Shown here one piece after another: positions 8,362 to 17,239 of a stretch of DNA of 64,000 bases; within the stretch, counting starts at the first letter, position 1, and the number at the start of each line of letters is the position of its first letter. Under the pieces are notes generated by a model. It did no database searches, had not been told where the DNA came from, and was given only the letters and a program-made list of their open reading frames with translations. A program made the position numbers and the translations under genes. This stretch comes from Pseudoxanthomonas beigongshangi (GTDB lineage Bacteria > Pseudomonadota > Gammaproteobacteria > Xanthomonadales > Xanthomonadaceae), in NCBI RefSeq assembly GCF_016820515.1, contig NZ_JADHDV010000006.1, positions 1 to 64,000 of the forward strand, given 5' to 3'.

Positions 8362-11300
8362 TTGGAAACCCACGTTTGGCATCGCTGCAACCGCTTCGTC
8401 GCCCTCGCCTTGCTGGCGTTCGCCGCGAGTGCGCCCGCCTTTGCCGAAAACGTCGGCAACGTGCGCACCCTGCAGGCCGCGCCGGCGCGTGATGGCACGC
8501 CCGGCTGGGATATCACCACCGACAGCGGCGCACGGGTACGCGTGGACCTGCTGCGTGCCGACACCCTGCGCGTGCAGGCCGGCCGCCAGGGCAAGCTGAC
8601 GCCCGCCGGCGACAAGGCCGCGCCGATCGTGTTGCCGCAACCGGCGGGCAAGGTCGATTTCGCTTTCGAGGAGGACGCGCAGGAAGCGCGCATCCGCACC
8701 GGCGAGCTGGTGCTGCGTATCCAGCGCCAGCCGCTGCGCCTGTCGCTTGGGCGCGTGGCCGGCGATCAGGTCACGCCGCTGTGGCGCGAGTTGCAGCCGC
8801 TGGATCTGGACGCGCAGCAGAGCGTGCAGGTGCTGTCCAGCGAGGCAGGCGAACACTTCTACGGCGGCGGGCAACAGAACGGCCGCTTCGAGTTCAAGGG
8901 TCGCGAACTGGAAATCGCCTACTCCGGTGGCTGGGAGGAAGGCGATCGCCCGAGTCCCGCGCCGATGCTGTTGAGCTCGCGCGGCTGGGGCATGCTGCGC
9001 AATACCTGGAGCGACGGCAATTACGATCTGCGCCAACCGGACCAGGCCACCCTGCTGCACCGCGAGGACCGTTTCGATGCCTACTACTTTGTCGGCGCCG
9101 GCCTGCACGAACTGCTGGATCGCTACACCGCGCTGACCGGTCGTCCCGGATTGCTGCCGCGCTGGGCGCTCTCCTACGGCGACGCCGATTGCTACAACGA
9201 CGGCGACAACAGGAAGAAACCCGGTACCGTGCCCGAAGGCTGGAGCGATGGCCCGACCGGCACCACGCCGGACGTGATCGACAGCGTCGCCCGCAAATAC
9301 CGCGAGCACGACATGCCCGGCGGCTGGATCCTGCCCAACGATGGCTACGGCTGCGGCTACACCGATCTGCCCAAGGTCGTGCAGGGCCTGGCGCGCTACG
9401 GCTTCCGGACCGGGCTGTGGACCGAGAACGGTGTCGACAAGATTGCATGGGAAGTCGGCAAGGCCGGCAGCCGCGTGCAGAAGCTGGACGTCGCCTGGAC
9501 CGGCAAGGGCTACCAGTTCGCGATGGACGCCAACCAGTCCGCCTACAACGGCATCCTGGACAACTCCGACTCGCGCCCGTTCCTGTGGACGGTGATGGGG
9601 TGGGCCGGCATCCAGCGCTATGCGGTGGCCTGGACCGGCGACCAGAGCGCCAGCTGGGACTACATCCGCTGGCACATCCCGACCCTGATCGGTTCCGGCC
9701 TGTCGGGCATGGCCTACGCCACCGGCGATGTGGACGCGATCTTCGGCGGCAGCGCCGAGACGTACACCCGCGATCTGCAATGGAAGAGCTTCACCCCGGT
9801 GCTGATGGGCATGTCCGGCTGGTCGTCGGGCGCGCGCAAGCACCCGTGGTGGTTCGACGAGCCGTACCGCAGCATCAATCGCGACTACCTCAAGCTGAAG
9901 ATGCGCCTGACCCCGTACATGTACGGGCTGGCGCGCGACGCGGAAACCACCGGCGCGCCGATCGTGCGCGGCCTGATGTGGGATTACCCGGCCGATCCGC
10001 AAGCGTGGACCGAGGCGCACAAGTACCAGTTCCTGCTCGGCCGCGAACTGCTGGTCGCGCCGGTCTACCGCAGCCAGGCCGCCAGCCGCGGCTGGCGCCG
10101 CGACATCCACCTGCCACAGGGCCGCTGGATCGACTACTGGGATGGCCGCCAACTGCAAGCCGACGCGAACGGCCGACGCATCGATCGCCAGGTGGAACTG
10201 GCGACCCTGCCGCTGTTCGTGCGCGCCGGCGCGATCCTGCCGATGTATCCGGAGATGCTGTACGACGGCGAGAAGCCGCTGGACGAACTGACCCTGGATC
10301 TGTATCCGCAGGGCGAGTCGAGCTACACCTTGTACGAGGACGACGGCAACACCCGCCGCTACTCCAAGGGCGAGTTCAGCGAACAGGCCATCCGCATGCG
10401 CGCGCCCGCGCAGGGCAGCGGCGAGGTGCGCGTCGAAATCGATCCGGTGCGTGGCCAGTACGCCGGCCAGCTGCCGCAGCGCCGCTATGCGCTGCGCGTG
10501 CTGAGCCGGACGAAGCCGAACGCGGTGGAACTGGACGGCCGCGCGCTGCCGCCACTTGCCGATCGCGCCGCCTTCGACGCCGGCGCCGAAGGTTGGTACT
10601 TCGATGCGAAGGAGCGCCGCGGCACCGTGCATGTGCGTAGCGCGCCCACCGACATCCGCCGCGCGCTGGCGTTCCGGCTGGACATCCCGGTCGCCGCGAC
10701 GCCGGCCGACGATGCCTTCCCGGCCGCGCCGGAACTGGGCCGCGCGTTGCCGGCCGACAGCCTGCTGGTGGTCAATCGTCCCGCCGAGGAACCCGGGCAT
10801 CCGCTTGAGAACGCCTTCGACGACGATCCGGCTACCTGGTTCCGCACCGTGCGCAACCAGGCCGTGCGCACCGGCGCGCACGAGTGGACGCTCGGTTTCG
10901 GCGAACGCCGCCTGATCGACGGCATCGAACTGGCGCCGCGTACCGACCAGCACTGGAAACACGGCCAGGTGCGCGACTACGAAATCTACCTGGCCGACAG
11001 CAACGGCGAATGGGGTGAGCCGATCGCGCGTGGCCGCCTGAAGCTGGAACAGGGCACGCAGACGATCAGTTTCGCGCCGCGCGCCGGCCGCCTGCTGCGT
11101 TTCCGCGTGCTGAGCACGCAGAATCCCGACGGTGACGGCGCCGCCGGCAGCGATCCGATGGTGACGGCGGCGCAGGCCGGCACCGCGCGCGCATTCGATG
11201 CCTTGCAGCCGCGCGAGGTCGGGCCGATCACCCTGTCCACCTTCCGCGTGCTCGAACACCAGGATGCCGAGCGTCCGGCGCAGCAGCGTTATCTGTCCGA

Positions 11301-11715
11301 ACTCGAATCGCCGGCCGGCGCCGCGCGGGATCGCGCCTTCGGCGGCCAGGCCGAGATGCGCATGAACGGTCTGCATTTCCGCCGCGGCCTGGGCGTGGGT
11401 GCGGAAAGCCGCATCGATATCGAACTGAAAGGCGGCTGGCGCCTGCTGCGCGCCGACCTCGGCATCGACGACAGCTGCCGCGAGGCCGGCGGCATGCAGT
11501 TCCAGGTCTGGGGTGACGATCGCCTGCTGTACGACAGCGGGATGGTGCGCGCGCCGGGCGTGGTCAAACCCGAACTCGACATCCGCGGCCTGCACCGCCT
11601 GAGCCTGCGCACCCTCGGCGCGCAGGGCGCGCGGCCGGCGCAGGTCTGCGGCAACTGGGCCAATGCTGTCCTGATGGGACAGGAGGGCGATACCGCCACC
11701 ATTTCCCCGCCATAA
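8362..11715 (+). CDS. Secreted GH31 glycosidase with C-terminal carbohydrate-binding modules, probable alpha-N-acetylgalactosaminidase
   Basis: The 1117-residue protein starts at TTG 8362 behind GGGGAG, and has a signal peptide ending near AFA (residue 28). A GH31 N-terminal beta domain is followed by the catalytic barrel. The likely nucleophile is Asp376 in KLDVAWTG and the acid/base is Asp427 in AWTGDQSASW. After the barrel come the GH31 beta-sheet domains, an F5/8-type (CBM32-like) segment around residues 800-905, and an NPCBM-like domain near 985-1105. The catalytic sequence resembles the GH31 group (subfamily 18) known to cleave alpha-GalNAc, rather than classic alpha-glucosidases. The AgaS/AgaZ neighbours support this. 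Substrate is inferred; an alpha-galactosidase is the main alternative. Confidence 0.8.
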   Translation: METHVWHRCNRFVALALLAFAASAPAFAENVGNVRTLQAAPARDGTPGWDITTDSGARVRVDLLRADTLRVQAGRQGKLTPAGDKAAPIVLPQPAGKVDFAFEEDAQEARIRTGELVLRIQRQPLRLSLGRVAGDQVTPLWRELQPLDLDAQQSVQVLSSEAGEHFYGGGQQNGRFEFKGRELEIAYSGGWEEGDRPSPAPMLLSSRGWGMLRNTWSDGNYDLRQPDQATLLHREDRFDAYYFVGAGLHELLDRYTALTGRPGLLPRWALSYGDADCYNDGDNRKKPGTVPEGWSDGPTGTTPDVIDSVARKYREHDMPGGWILPNDGYGCGYTDLPKVVQGLARYGFRTGLWTENGVDKIAWEVGKAGSRVQKLDVAWTGKGYQFAMDANQSAYNGILDNSDSRPFLWTVMGWAGIQRYAVAWTGDQSASWDYIRWHIPTLIGSGLSGMAYATGDVDAIFGGSAETYTRDLQWKSFTPVLMGMSGWSSGARKHPWWFDEPYRSINRDYLKLKMRLTPYMYGLARDAETTGAPIVRGLMWDYPADPQAWTEAHKYQFLLGRELLVAPVYRSQAASRGWRRDIHLPQGRWIDYWDGRQLQADANGRRIDRQVELATLPLFVRAGAILPMYPEMLYDGEKPLDELTLDLYPQGESSYTLYEDDGNTRRYSKGEFSEQAIRMRAPAQGSGEVRVEIDPVRGQYAGQLPQRRYALRVLSRTKPNAVELDGRALPPLADRAAFDAGAEGWYFDAKERRGTVHVRSAPTDIRRALAFRLDIPVAATPADDAFPAAPELGRALPADSLLVVNRPAEEPGHPLENAFDDDPATWFRTVRNQAVRTGAHEWTLGFGERRLIDGIELAPRTDQHWKHGQVRDYEIYLADSNGEWGEPIARGRLKLEQGTQTISFAPRAGRLLRFRVLSTQNPDGDGAAGSDPMVTAAQAGTARAFDALQPREVGPITLSTFRVLEHQDAERPAQQRYLSELESPAGAARDRAFGGQAEMRMNGLHFRRGLGVGAESRIDIELKGGWRLLRADLGIDDSCREAGGMQFQVWGDDRLLYDSGMVRAPGVVKPELDIRGLHRLSLRTLGAQGARPAQVCGNWANAVLMGQEGDTATISPP

Positions 11716-11861
11716 CCCGCTCCACAAAAAAGTTTCACGTCGTCTCCCCCGCCTAGTGACTGCGGCCCGTTGGCCGTGGCCCGGGACCGCTGTTGCCTCA
11801 CGCAAGCCCATCCACCACAGCAGCGCCGCGCGCTGCACCCCCGAAACGAGGAGAGAACCCG

Positions 11862-14840
11862 ATGTCGTCCGCAAGCCGCCGCCAACGCTGTATATCCATC
11901 ACGCCACTGGCCTTCGCGCTGGGCACGGCGCTCGCCATGACCGGCACGGTCGCGGCGCAGACCGTCGAGACGCCGAAGGAAGACGGCAAGGCCACCGAAC
12001 TGGCCCGCATCGAGGTCACCGGTTCCAACATCAAGCGCACCGACGTCGAGACCGCTTCGCCGGTGCAGATCATCAGCCGCCAGGACATCGAGAACATGGG
12101 TGCGCGCACCCTGTTGCAGGTGCTGGACAACCTGCCGGCCGCGCGCCCGGCGCAGCAGGACTTCAAGTCGCTGTTTACCGGCTCGGACGGCGCATCGCAG
12201 GCCAATCTGCGCGGCATGGGCGCGCAGGGCACGCTGGTACTGCTCAATGGCCGCCGCCTGTCGTACTACGGCGCGCCGGCGGGTTTCCAGACCCAGTTCG
12301 TCAACATCGACGCGATTCCCGCCGCGGCGATCGAGCGGATGGAAGTGCTGACCGACGGCGCCTCGGCCGTGTACGGCACCGATGCAATCGCCGGCGTGAT
12401 CAACGTCATCACCAAGAAGTCCTACCAGGGCCTCGAGGTCAACCTGACCACCGACAGCTCCTCCCGCATCACCAGCTATGGCGAACACCAGGCCAGCATC
12501 ACCGGCGGCTTCGGCAACCTCGACGAGGATCGCTACAACGTCTACGCCTCGCTGAACCTGTATCGGCGCGACCCGATCCCGCTGAGCGACTGGTACGACA
12601 AGAAGCCCGGCCAGTACTACGTCAATAATCCGAACTACATCAACAATTTCCGCCTGGGTACCGGCAGTGCGCCGGGCACGTTCAATCCCGGCAGCTACTT
12701 CGCCTTCGATCCGGTCACCGGCCGGCGCGTGCAGGAAGCCGCACCGGGTTGCCAGAACGTGGTCGTCGAGGCCGCCGGTCCCCGTTGCATCTGGCAGACC
12801 TGGATGAACAACGAGATTGACGCGGGCGCGAAGTCCGAGCGCATCACCGCCTACGTCAATGCCCACTTCCTGATCGGCGAAACCACCGAGGCCTTCGCCG
12901 AGGCGACCTACACCGACATCGATCTGCGCGCCAACGGCGGCACGCCGCGTGCATTCGGCACCACCACCGGCAATCCGACCAGCTGGTTCGCCCGCAATAC
13001 CGGCACCAACGTCAACCAGTTCTTCTACCCCTACCTGGGCCCGAACAACGTCTACAACCACGCCAGTCCCGAACTGCGCGCGCTGATGGGCGGCGTGGTC
13101 GGCCTGCAGTACCTGATGCAGGACGTGGGCAAGAACCACTTCGGCCAGCGCAACACCGACAAGAGCTACCGAGGCCTGGCCGGCCTGCGCGGCAGCTTTG
13201 GTGACTGGAACTGGGAAACCGCGTTCGCCACCGCCGGCACGCATTCGGTCACCTACCAGACCGTCAACGTCAACCTGGACGGTTTCGCCCGGGCGTTCGG
13301 TCCGTTCACCGTCGATCCGGGCACCGGCCGCGTGATCATCTCGGACAATCCCGCCTACCGGTTCGGCGAGATCAGCGAGGCCAACGCGAAGCTGCTGCGC
13401 GAGGCCTACCCGACCTTCGACATCCAGTCCTGGACCCGCCTGCACACCCTGGACGGCAAGGTCGAAGGCCCGCTGTTCAACCTGCCCGCCGGCGAAGTAC
13501 GCGCGGCCTTCGGCTTCAACGTCAGCCGCGAGACCTTCTATACGCCGGGCAATACGGATGCGGCCAACGGCAAGATCACCCAGCAGGGCGGTTCGTGGTT
13601 CGACGGCAAGCGCACCACCAGCGCGCTGTTCGCCGAAGTCGTGGCCCCGCTCACCGAGAAGCTGGAACTGGATGCGGCGCTGCGCGTGGACAAGTACCCG
13701 AACTTCGACGCCAACATCGCGCCGAAGATCGGCCTGAAGTACCAGGCGCTGCCGACGGTGATGCTGCGCGGCACCTACTCGGAAGGCTTCCGCGCACCGA
13801 GCCTGGCTGAAGCCGGCACCGGCGGCGTGTTCGCCCAGCTGGGCGGATTCGAGGACGACATCCGCTGCGACGAGACCAACGCGATCGCCAACCTGCTGTT
13901 GCAGTCGAATCGCCCGGGCGACGTCGATCTCGGCAATTCGCTGCTCAACGCCGACTGCAGCCGCACCGTGGCGCGCATGACCCAGCCGAACCAGAACCTG
14001 CAGCCGGAGAAAGCCAAGATCGCCACACTGGGCGTGGTGCTGGAGCCGTTCGACTGGCTGTCGGTGTCGGCCGACTACTGGTTCATCTACCGCCGCAACC
14101 AGATCGCCGCGCCGGACTACAGCAAGGAAACCGACATCGTGTCGATGACCCGCAATCCGATCACCGATAGCGACCGCGCCGCGGAAGCCGCGGTGGCGGC
14201 GATGTGCGCGGATCCGGCCAGCGGAGTGACCTGCCCGGGCACGCTGCCCACCTACAGCGTGGGCAACGTGGCCAGCGTGGTAGGCCAGTACAAGAACCAG
14301 GGCCGCACCCTGATCGATGGTTTCGATGTCGATGCGCGCGGTCATTTCCCGCTGGGCCAGTGGGGCGAGCTGAATGTCGGCGTGGCCGCGACCATCGCGC
14401 GCCGCAACGAGGCGTATCTGGACGATGAAACCCGCTGGTACTACGGCAACACGATCGGCTACTACGGCAACCCGCGTCTTCGCGCCACCTTGAATGCCGA
14501 CTGGACCTACGGCGAGGTGACCACCAGCTTCTTCGTCAACTACGTCGGCAAGACCAAGTGGGCATGGGACCGGGTCGATGCGCAGGACAACTCGCCGGAA
14601 ACCTGCACCGCCGGATCGCTGCCGGTGGATCCGGACAACTGCAATGGCGTGCCGGCCTGGTGGACCGCCAACCTGGGCCTGTCCTGGCGTCCGGATGACC
14701 ACTGGCACGCCGGCTTCACCATCAAGAACCTGTTCAACCGGATGCCGTTCTACGATCCGAACAGCTTCCTGGGTGATTCCAGCGACTATGCCAGCATCTT
14801 CGGCCGCAGCTACAGCTTTACCGTAGGCTACAAGTTCTGA
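11862..14840 (+). CDS. TonB-dependent outer-membrane receptor for the GalNAc-glycan locus
   Basis: The protein has 992 residues from ATG 11862, behind GAGGAGAG; a longer frame upstream lacks a signal peptide. The signal peptide (about residues 1-36) ends in VAAQ. A plug domain follows, with VTGSNIKR, VQIISRQDIENMG, LLNGRRLSYYG and DGASAVYGTDAIAGVINVIT. The C-terminal beta-barrel ends in FTVGYKF with the terminal Phe expected for BAM recognition. It is of the Xanthomonad oligosaccharide-receptor type (N-terminal SNIKR, about 1000 residues), not an iron-siderophore type. It lies 146 bp after the GH31 gene and 53 bp before the GH109 gene, so it probably imports GalNAc-containing oligosaccharides. 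Confidence 0.9.
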   Translation: MSSASRRQRCISITPLAFALGTALAMTGTVAAQTVETPKEDGKATELARIEVTGSNIKRTDVETASPVQIISRQDIENMGARTLLQVLDNLPAARPAQQDFKSLFTGSDGASQANLRGMGAQGTLVLLNGRRLSYYGAPAGFQTQFVNIDAIPAAAIERMEVLTDGASAVYGTDAIAGVINVITKKSYQGLEVNLTTDSSSRITSYGEHQASITGGFGNLDEDRYNVYASLNLYRRDPIPLSDWYDKKPGQYYVNNPNYINNFRLGTGSAPGTFNPGSYFAFDPVTGRRVQEAAPGCQNVVVEAAGPRCIWQTWMNNEIDAGAKSERITAYVNAHFLIGETTEAFAEATYTDIDLRANGGTPRAFGTTTGNPTSWFARNTGTNVNQFFYPYLGPNNVYNHASPELRALMGGVVGLQYLMQDVGKNHFGQRNTDKSYRGLAGLRGSFGDWNWETAFATAGTHSVTYQTVNVNLDGFARAFGPFTVDPGTGRVIISDNPAYRFGEISEANAKLLREAYPTFDIQSWTRLHTLDGKVEGPLFNLPAGEVRAAFGFNVSRETFYTPGNTDAANGKITQQGGSWFDGKRTTSALFAEVVAPLTEKLELDAALRVDKYPNFDANIAPKIGLKYQALPTVMLRGTYSEGFRAPSLAEAGTGGVFAQLGGFEDDIRCDETNAIANLLLQSNRPGDVDLGNSLLNADCSRTVARMTQPNQNLQPEKAKIATLGVVLEPFDWLSVSADYWFIYRRNQIAAPDYSKETDIVSMTRNPITDSDRAAEAAVAAMCADPASGVTCPGTLPTYSVGNVASVVGQYKNQGRTLIDGFDVDARGHFPLGQWGELNVGVAATIARRNEAYLDDETRWYYGNTIGYYGNPRLRATLNADWTYGEVTTSFFVNYVGKTKWAWDRVDAQDNSPETCTAGSLPVDPDNCNGVPAWWTANLGLSWRPDDHWHAGFTIKNLFNRMPFYDPNSFLGDSSDYASIFGRSYSFTVGYKF

Positions 14841-14850
14841 CGAAACAAAC

Positions 14851-14868
14851 GCGCCGGTCCGCCGGCGC
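14851..14868 (+). other. Intercistronic hairpin between receptor and GH109 genes
   Basis: GCGCCGG and CCGGCGC form a perfect 7-bp stem with loop TCCG, 10 bp after the receptor stop. There is no T-run, so it is not an intrinsic terminator. It may protect the receptor mRNA 3' end or set different expression levels within the operon. Confidence 0.4.
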
Positions 14869-14893
14869 CCTGTCACAGGGAGTCCCACTGCAA

Positions 14894-16249
14894 ATGAAAC
14901 GTAGAGAGTTCATCCTCGCGGGAGCCGCGCTCGGCGCGGCCACCCTGCTGCCGAGCACGCCGGCCTGGGCCAGCAAGCGCAAGATCCGGCTGGGCATGAT
15001 CGGCACCGGCATGCGCGGCCAGGTCCTGCTGAAGGAGCTGCTGCGCCGCGAGGACGTGGAAGTGGCCGCGCTGTGCGACATCGAGCCGATCATGCTCAAG
15101 CAGGCGCTGGACATGGCCGCCAAGGCGGGCAAGCCGGCGCCGAAGGCATACGGACAGGACGGCGACACGCATGCCTACCGTCGCCTGCTCCAGCAGCGCG
15201 GCCTGGACGGCGTGATCATCGCCACGCCGTGGGAATGGCACGCACCGATGGCGATCGAGGCGATGGAAGCCAAGGTGGCGGTCGGCTGCGAAGTCGTCGC
15301 CGGCATCACCCTGCAGGATCACTGGGACGTGCTGGCCGCGCAGCAGCGCACCGGCACGCCCTACATGCTGCTGGAAAACGTGTGCTACCGCCGCGATGTG
15401 ATGGCGGCGCTGCAGATGGTGCGGGCCGGCCTGTTCGGCGAACTGGTCCACCTGCAGGGCGGCTACCAGCACGATCTGCGCGCGGTGAAATTCAACTCCG
15501 GCAATCCGGCCGAACCCTATGGCAGCGGCGTGGAATTCGGTCCCAAGGGCTGGTCGGAGGCACGCTGGCGCACCGAGCATTCGGTCCGCCGCAACGGCGA
15601 GCTGTATCCCAGCCATGGTATCGGCCCGTGCGCCATGTACACCGGCATCAACCGCGGCAACCGCTTCACCCACATCAACAGTTTCGCCACCAAGGCGCGT
15701 GGCCTGCACGAGTACACCGTGGCCAAGAGCGGCGGCACGACCCATCCCAGCACGCAGGCGAAATTCAAGCTCGGCGACGTGGTCACCACCACCCTGGCCT
15801 GCGAGAACGGCGAGACCATCCTCCTCCAGCACGACACCTCGCTGCCGCGTCCGTACTCGCTGGGGTTCCGCGTGCAGGGCACCAGGGGCCTGTGGATGGA
15901 TCTCAACCAGTCCATCCACATCGAGGGCCGCAGTCCGGGGCACAAGTGGGAACCGTTCCAGGCCTACCAGGACGAGTTCGACCATCCGTTGTGGCGCAAG
16001 TACGCGCAGGATGCGGAAGGTGCCGGCCACGGCGGCATGGACTACTTCGTCATCCACGCCTTCGTCGAGGCGGTGAAGGCCGAGGCGCCGATGCCGATCG
16101 ACATCTACGACGCGCTTGCCTGGAGCGCGATCACGCCGTTGTCGGAGCAGTCCATCGCCGAAGGCTTCAAGACCCTGGAATTCCCGGATTTCACCCAGGG
16201 CCTGTGGAAGTCCCGCAAGCCGATCTTCGCCTTCGACGCGAAGTATTGA
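14894..16249 (+). CDS. Tat-exported GH109 alpha-N-acetylgalactosaminidase (Gfo/Idh/MocA fold)
   Basis: The 451-residue protein begins MKRREFILAGAALGAATLL, a twin-arginine signal with a cleavage site near AWA (residue 26). A Rossmann NAD-binding motif GMIGTGMRGQ follows. The GH109 marks are seen: CDIEP, TPWEWHAPMAIEAME, NVCYRRDVMA, YPSHGIGP and GGMDYFVIHAFVEA. GH109 enzymes cleave alpha-GalNAc by an NAD-dependent redox mechanism, so folding with cofactor in the cytoplasm before Tat export makes sense. Length matches the family (about 440-460). It is the last plus-strand gene of the locus and works with the GH31 enzyme on the same kind of linkage. Confidence 0.9.
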   Translation: MKRREFILAGAALGAATLLPSTPAWASKRKIRLGMIGTGMRGQVLLKELLRREDVEVAALCDIEPIMLKQALDMAAKAGKPAPKAYGQDGDTHAYRRLLQQRGLDGVIIATPWEWHAPMAIEAMEAKVAVGCEVVAGITLQDHWDVLAAQQRTGTPYMLLENVCYRRDVMAALQMVRAGLFGELVHLQGGYQHDLRAVKFNSGNPAEPYGSGVEFGPKGWSEARWRTEHSVRRNGELYPSHGIGPCAMYTGINRGNRFTHINSFATKARGLHEYTVAKSGGTTHPSTQAKFKLGDVVTTTLACENGETILLQHDTSLPRPYSLGFRVQGTRGLWMDLNQSIHIEGRSPGHKWEPFQAYQDEFDHPLWRKYAQDAEGAGHGGMDYFVIHAFVEAVKAEAPMPIDIYDALAWSAITPLSEQSIAEGFKTLEFPDFTQGLWKSRKPIFAFDAKY

Positions 16250-16250
16250 T

Positions 16251-16365
16251 GTAGAGCCGAGCTCGCTCGGCTCCCCGGGAAAGATGGATCGCGTGCAGGT
16301 GGGTCGAGCTCACTCGGCTCCCCGGGGAGGATGGATCGCGCGCAGCCGAGCAAGCTCGGCTCTAC
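16251..16365. repeat. GTAG-type (SMAG-like) palindromic repeat cluster
   Basis: GTAGAGCCGAGC-TCG-CTCGGCTC starts 1 bp after the GH109 stop (16251-16273). A degenerate second copy, GTCGAGCTCACTCGGCTC, begins at 16303. An inverted third copy ends in CTAC at 16344-16365, 2 bp before the convergent gene. The spacers are direct repeats containing CCCCGGG and GGATGGATCGCG. This fits the GTAG-headed palindromes known from Stenotrophomonas. Placed between convergent genes, the hairpins could stabilise or terminate both mRNAs. Confidence 0.7.
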
Positions 16366-16367
16366 GA

Positions 16368-17162
16368 TCAGCGGAAGCGCCGCGCGTAACCGACGTAGAT
16401 CTGTACGTCGGGACTGTCGTCGTTGAGTCCGGCGTTGACGCCCGCGTCCCATTGGGCGTCTTCGCCGTGCTGCCAGCCGAACGACAACCCGGCCAGCGCC
16501 TCGGTAACGTGGCCTGCGCGATCGCGATCCCGAATCAGCGAGACTTCGAACGAGCCGGACACCGCATCGCTCACCCCGAATCCCAGCCCGGCCACGGATC
16601 CATAGCTCAGGTGGCGGCCATCGCCGTCGCCGTCCACGGCGGCCTCGATCTGCGGGGTGAAACCCAGCGAGACCGCGCCCAGTTCGATGCTCATTGGCAG
16701 CCGCAGGCCGGCGCTCCAGTCTTCCGCGCCCACCGGCGTGCGGCCGCTGGGCAGGTTCACGTAGGGCATCAGCGCCAGCGAGAAGCCGCCGCCGTCGGGA
16801 TTGCGCAGGTTCTGGCGCAGGGCGAGGCTGACATCGCCGAAACGCGAGGCCCGCGTGGTCGCGCCGGACAACGTGTCGCGTTCGCGCACACGGCCGTAGG
16901 TGGTCAAGCCCACCTGCGCCTCCAGCGTGTCGTTCAGGCCGAAGCGCAACAGCGCGTCGCCGATCAGGAATTGTTCGCTGCGCAGGCCGGGTGAACTGTC
17001 ACGGGTCCAGTCGGCCAGGCCGATCTCGAACACCGTGTCGCCGCGTTCCACCGTGCAGGCCGGCGTGCCAAGGCCCGGACGATCGGGACACAGGTCACGG
17101 GGTTCCGACGCCAGCACAGGCGCGGTCGCCAGCCATGCGGCGGCGAAAAGAAAACCACGCAT
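16368..17162 (-). CDS. Predicted outer-membrane beta-barrel (MetA-like putative transporter family)
   Basis: This is a 264-residue protein with a signal peptide ending VLAS near residue 19. Alternating beta-strand patterns and a C-terminal aromatic-rich strand IYVGYARRFR follow. PNLPSGR-like (YVNLPSGRTPVG) and DVSLALRQNL segments are typical of the phenol MetA-degradation/transporter family of small barrels. The substrate is unknown. Two Cys near residues 25 and 36 may pair. Its stop lies 2 bp from the GTAG repeats. There is no obvious link to the neighbouring sugar or efflux genes. Confidence 0.65.
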   Translation of the reverse strand: MRGFLFAAAWLATAPVLASEPRDLCPDRPGLGTPACTVERGDTVFEIGLADWTRDSSPGLRSEQFLIGDALLRFGLNDTLEAQVGLTTYGRVRERDTLSGATTRASRFGDVSLALRQNLRNPDGGGFSLALMPYVNLPSGRTPVGAEDWSAGLRLPMSIELGAVSLGFTPQIEAAVDGDGDGRHLSYGSVAGLGFGVSDAVSGSFEVSLIRDRDRAGHVTEALAGLSFGWQHGEDAQWDAGVNAGLNDDSPDVQIYVGYARRFR

Positions 17163-17239
17163 CCTTCTCTCCCTCGATCTCCGGTCCAGGCATTGAACCG
17201 GGGCGGGCGACGAGAATCAATGCCGCGGCGATCGCGCCA

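Noticed and set aside
8113-11874. A very long open frame antisense to the GH31 gene (about 1250 codons)
   Set aside because: High-GC third positions keep the antisense strand free of stops. Its composition (His, Gln, Arg, Ala-rich) has no domain, and the sense strand has signal peptide, catalytic motifs and modules.
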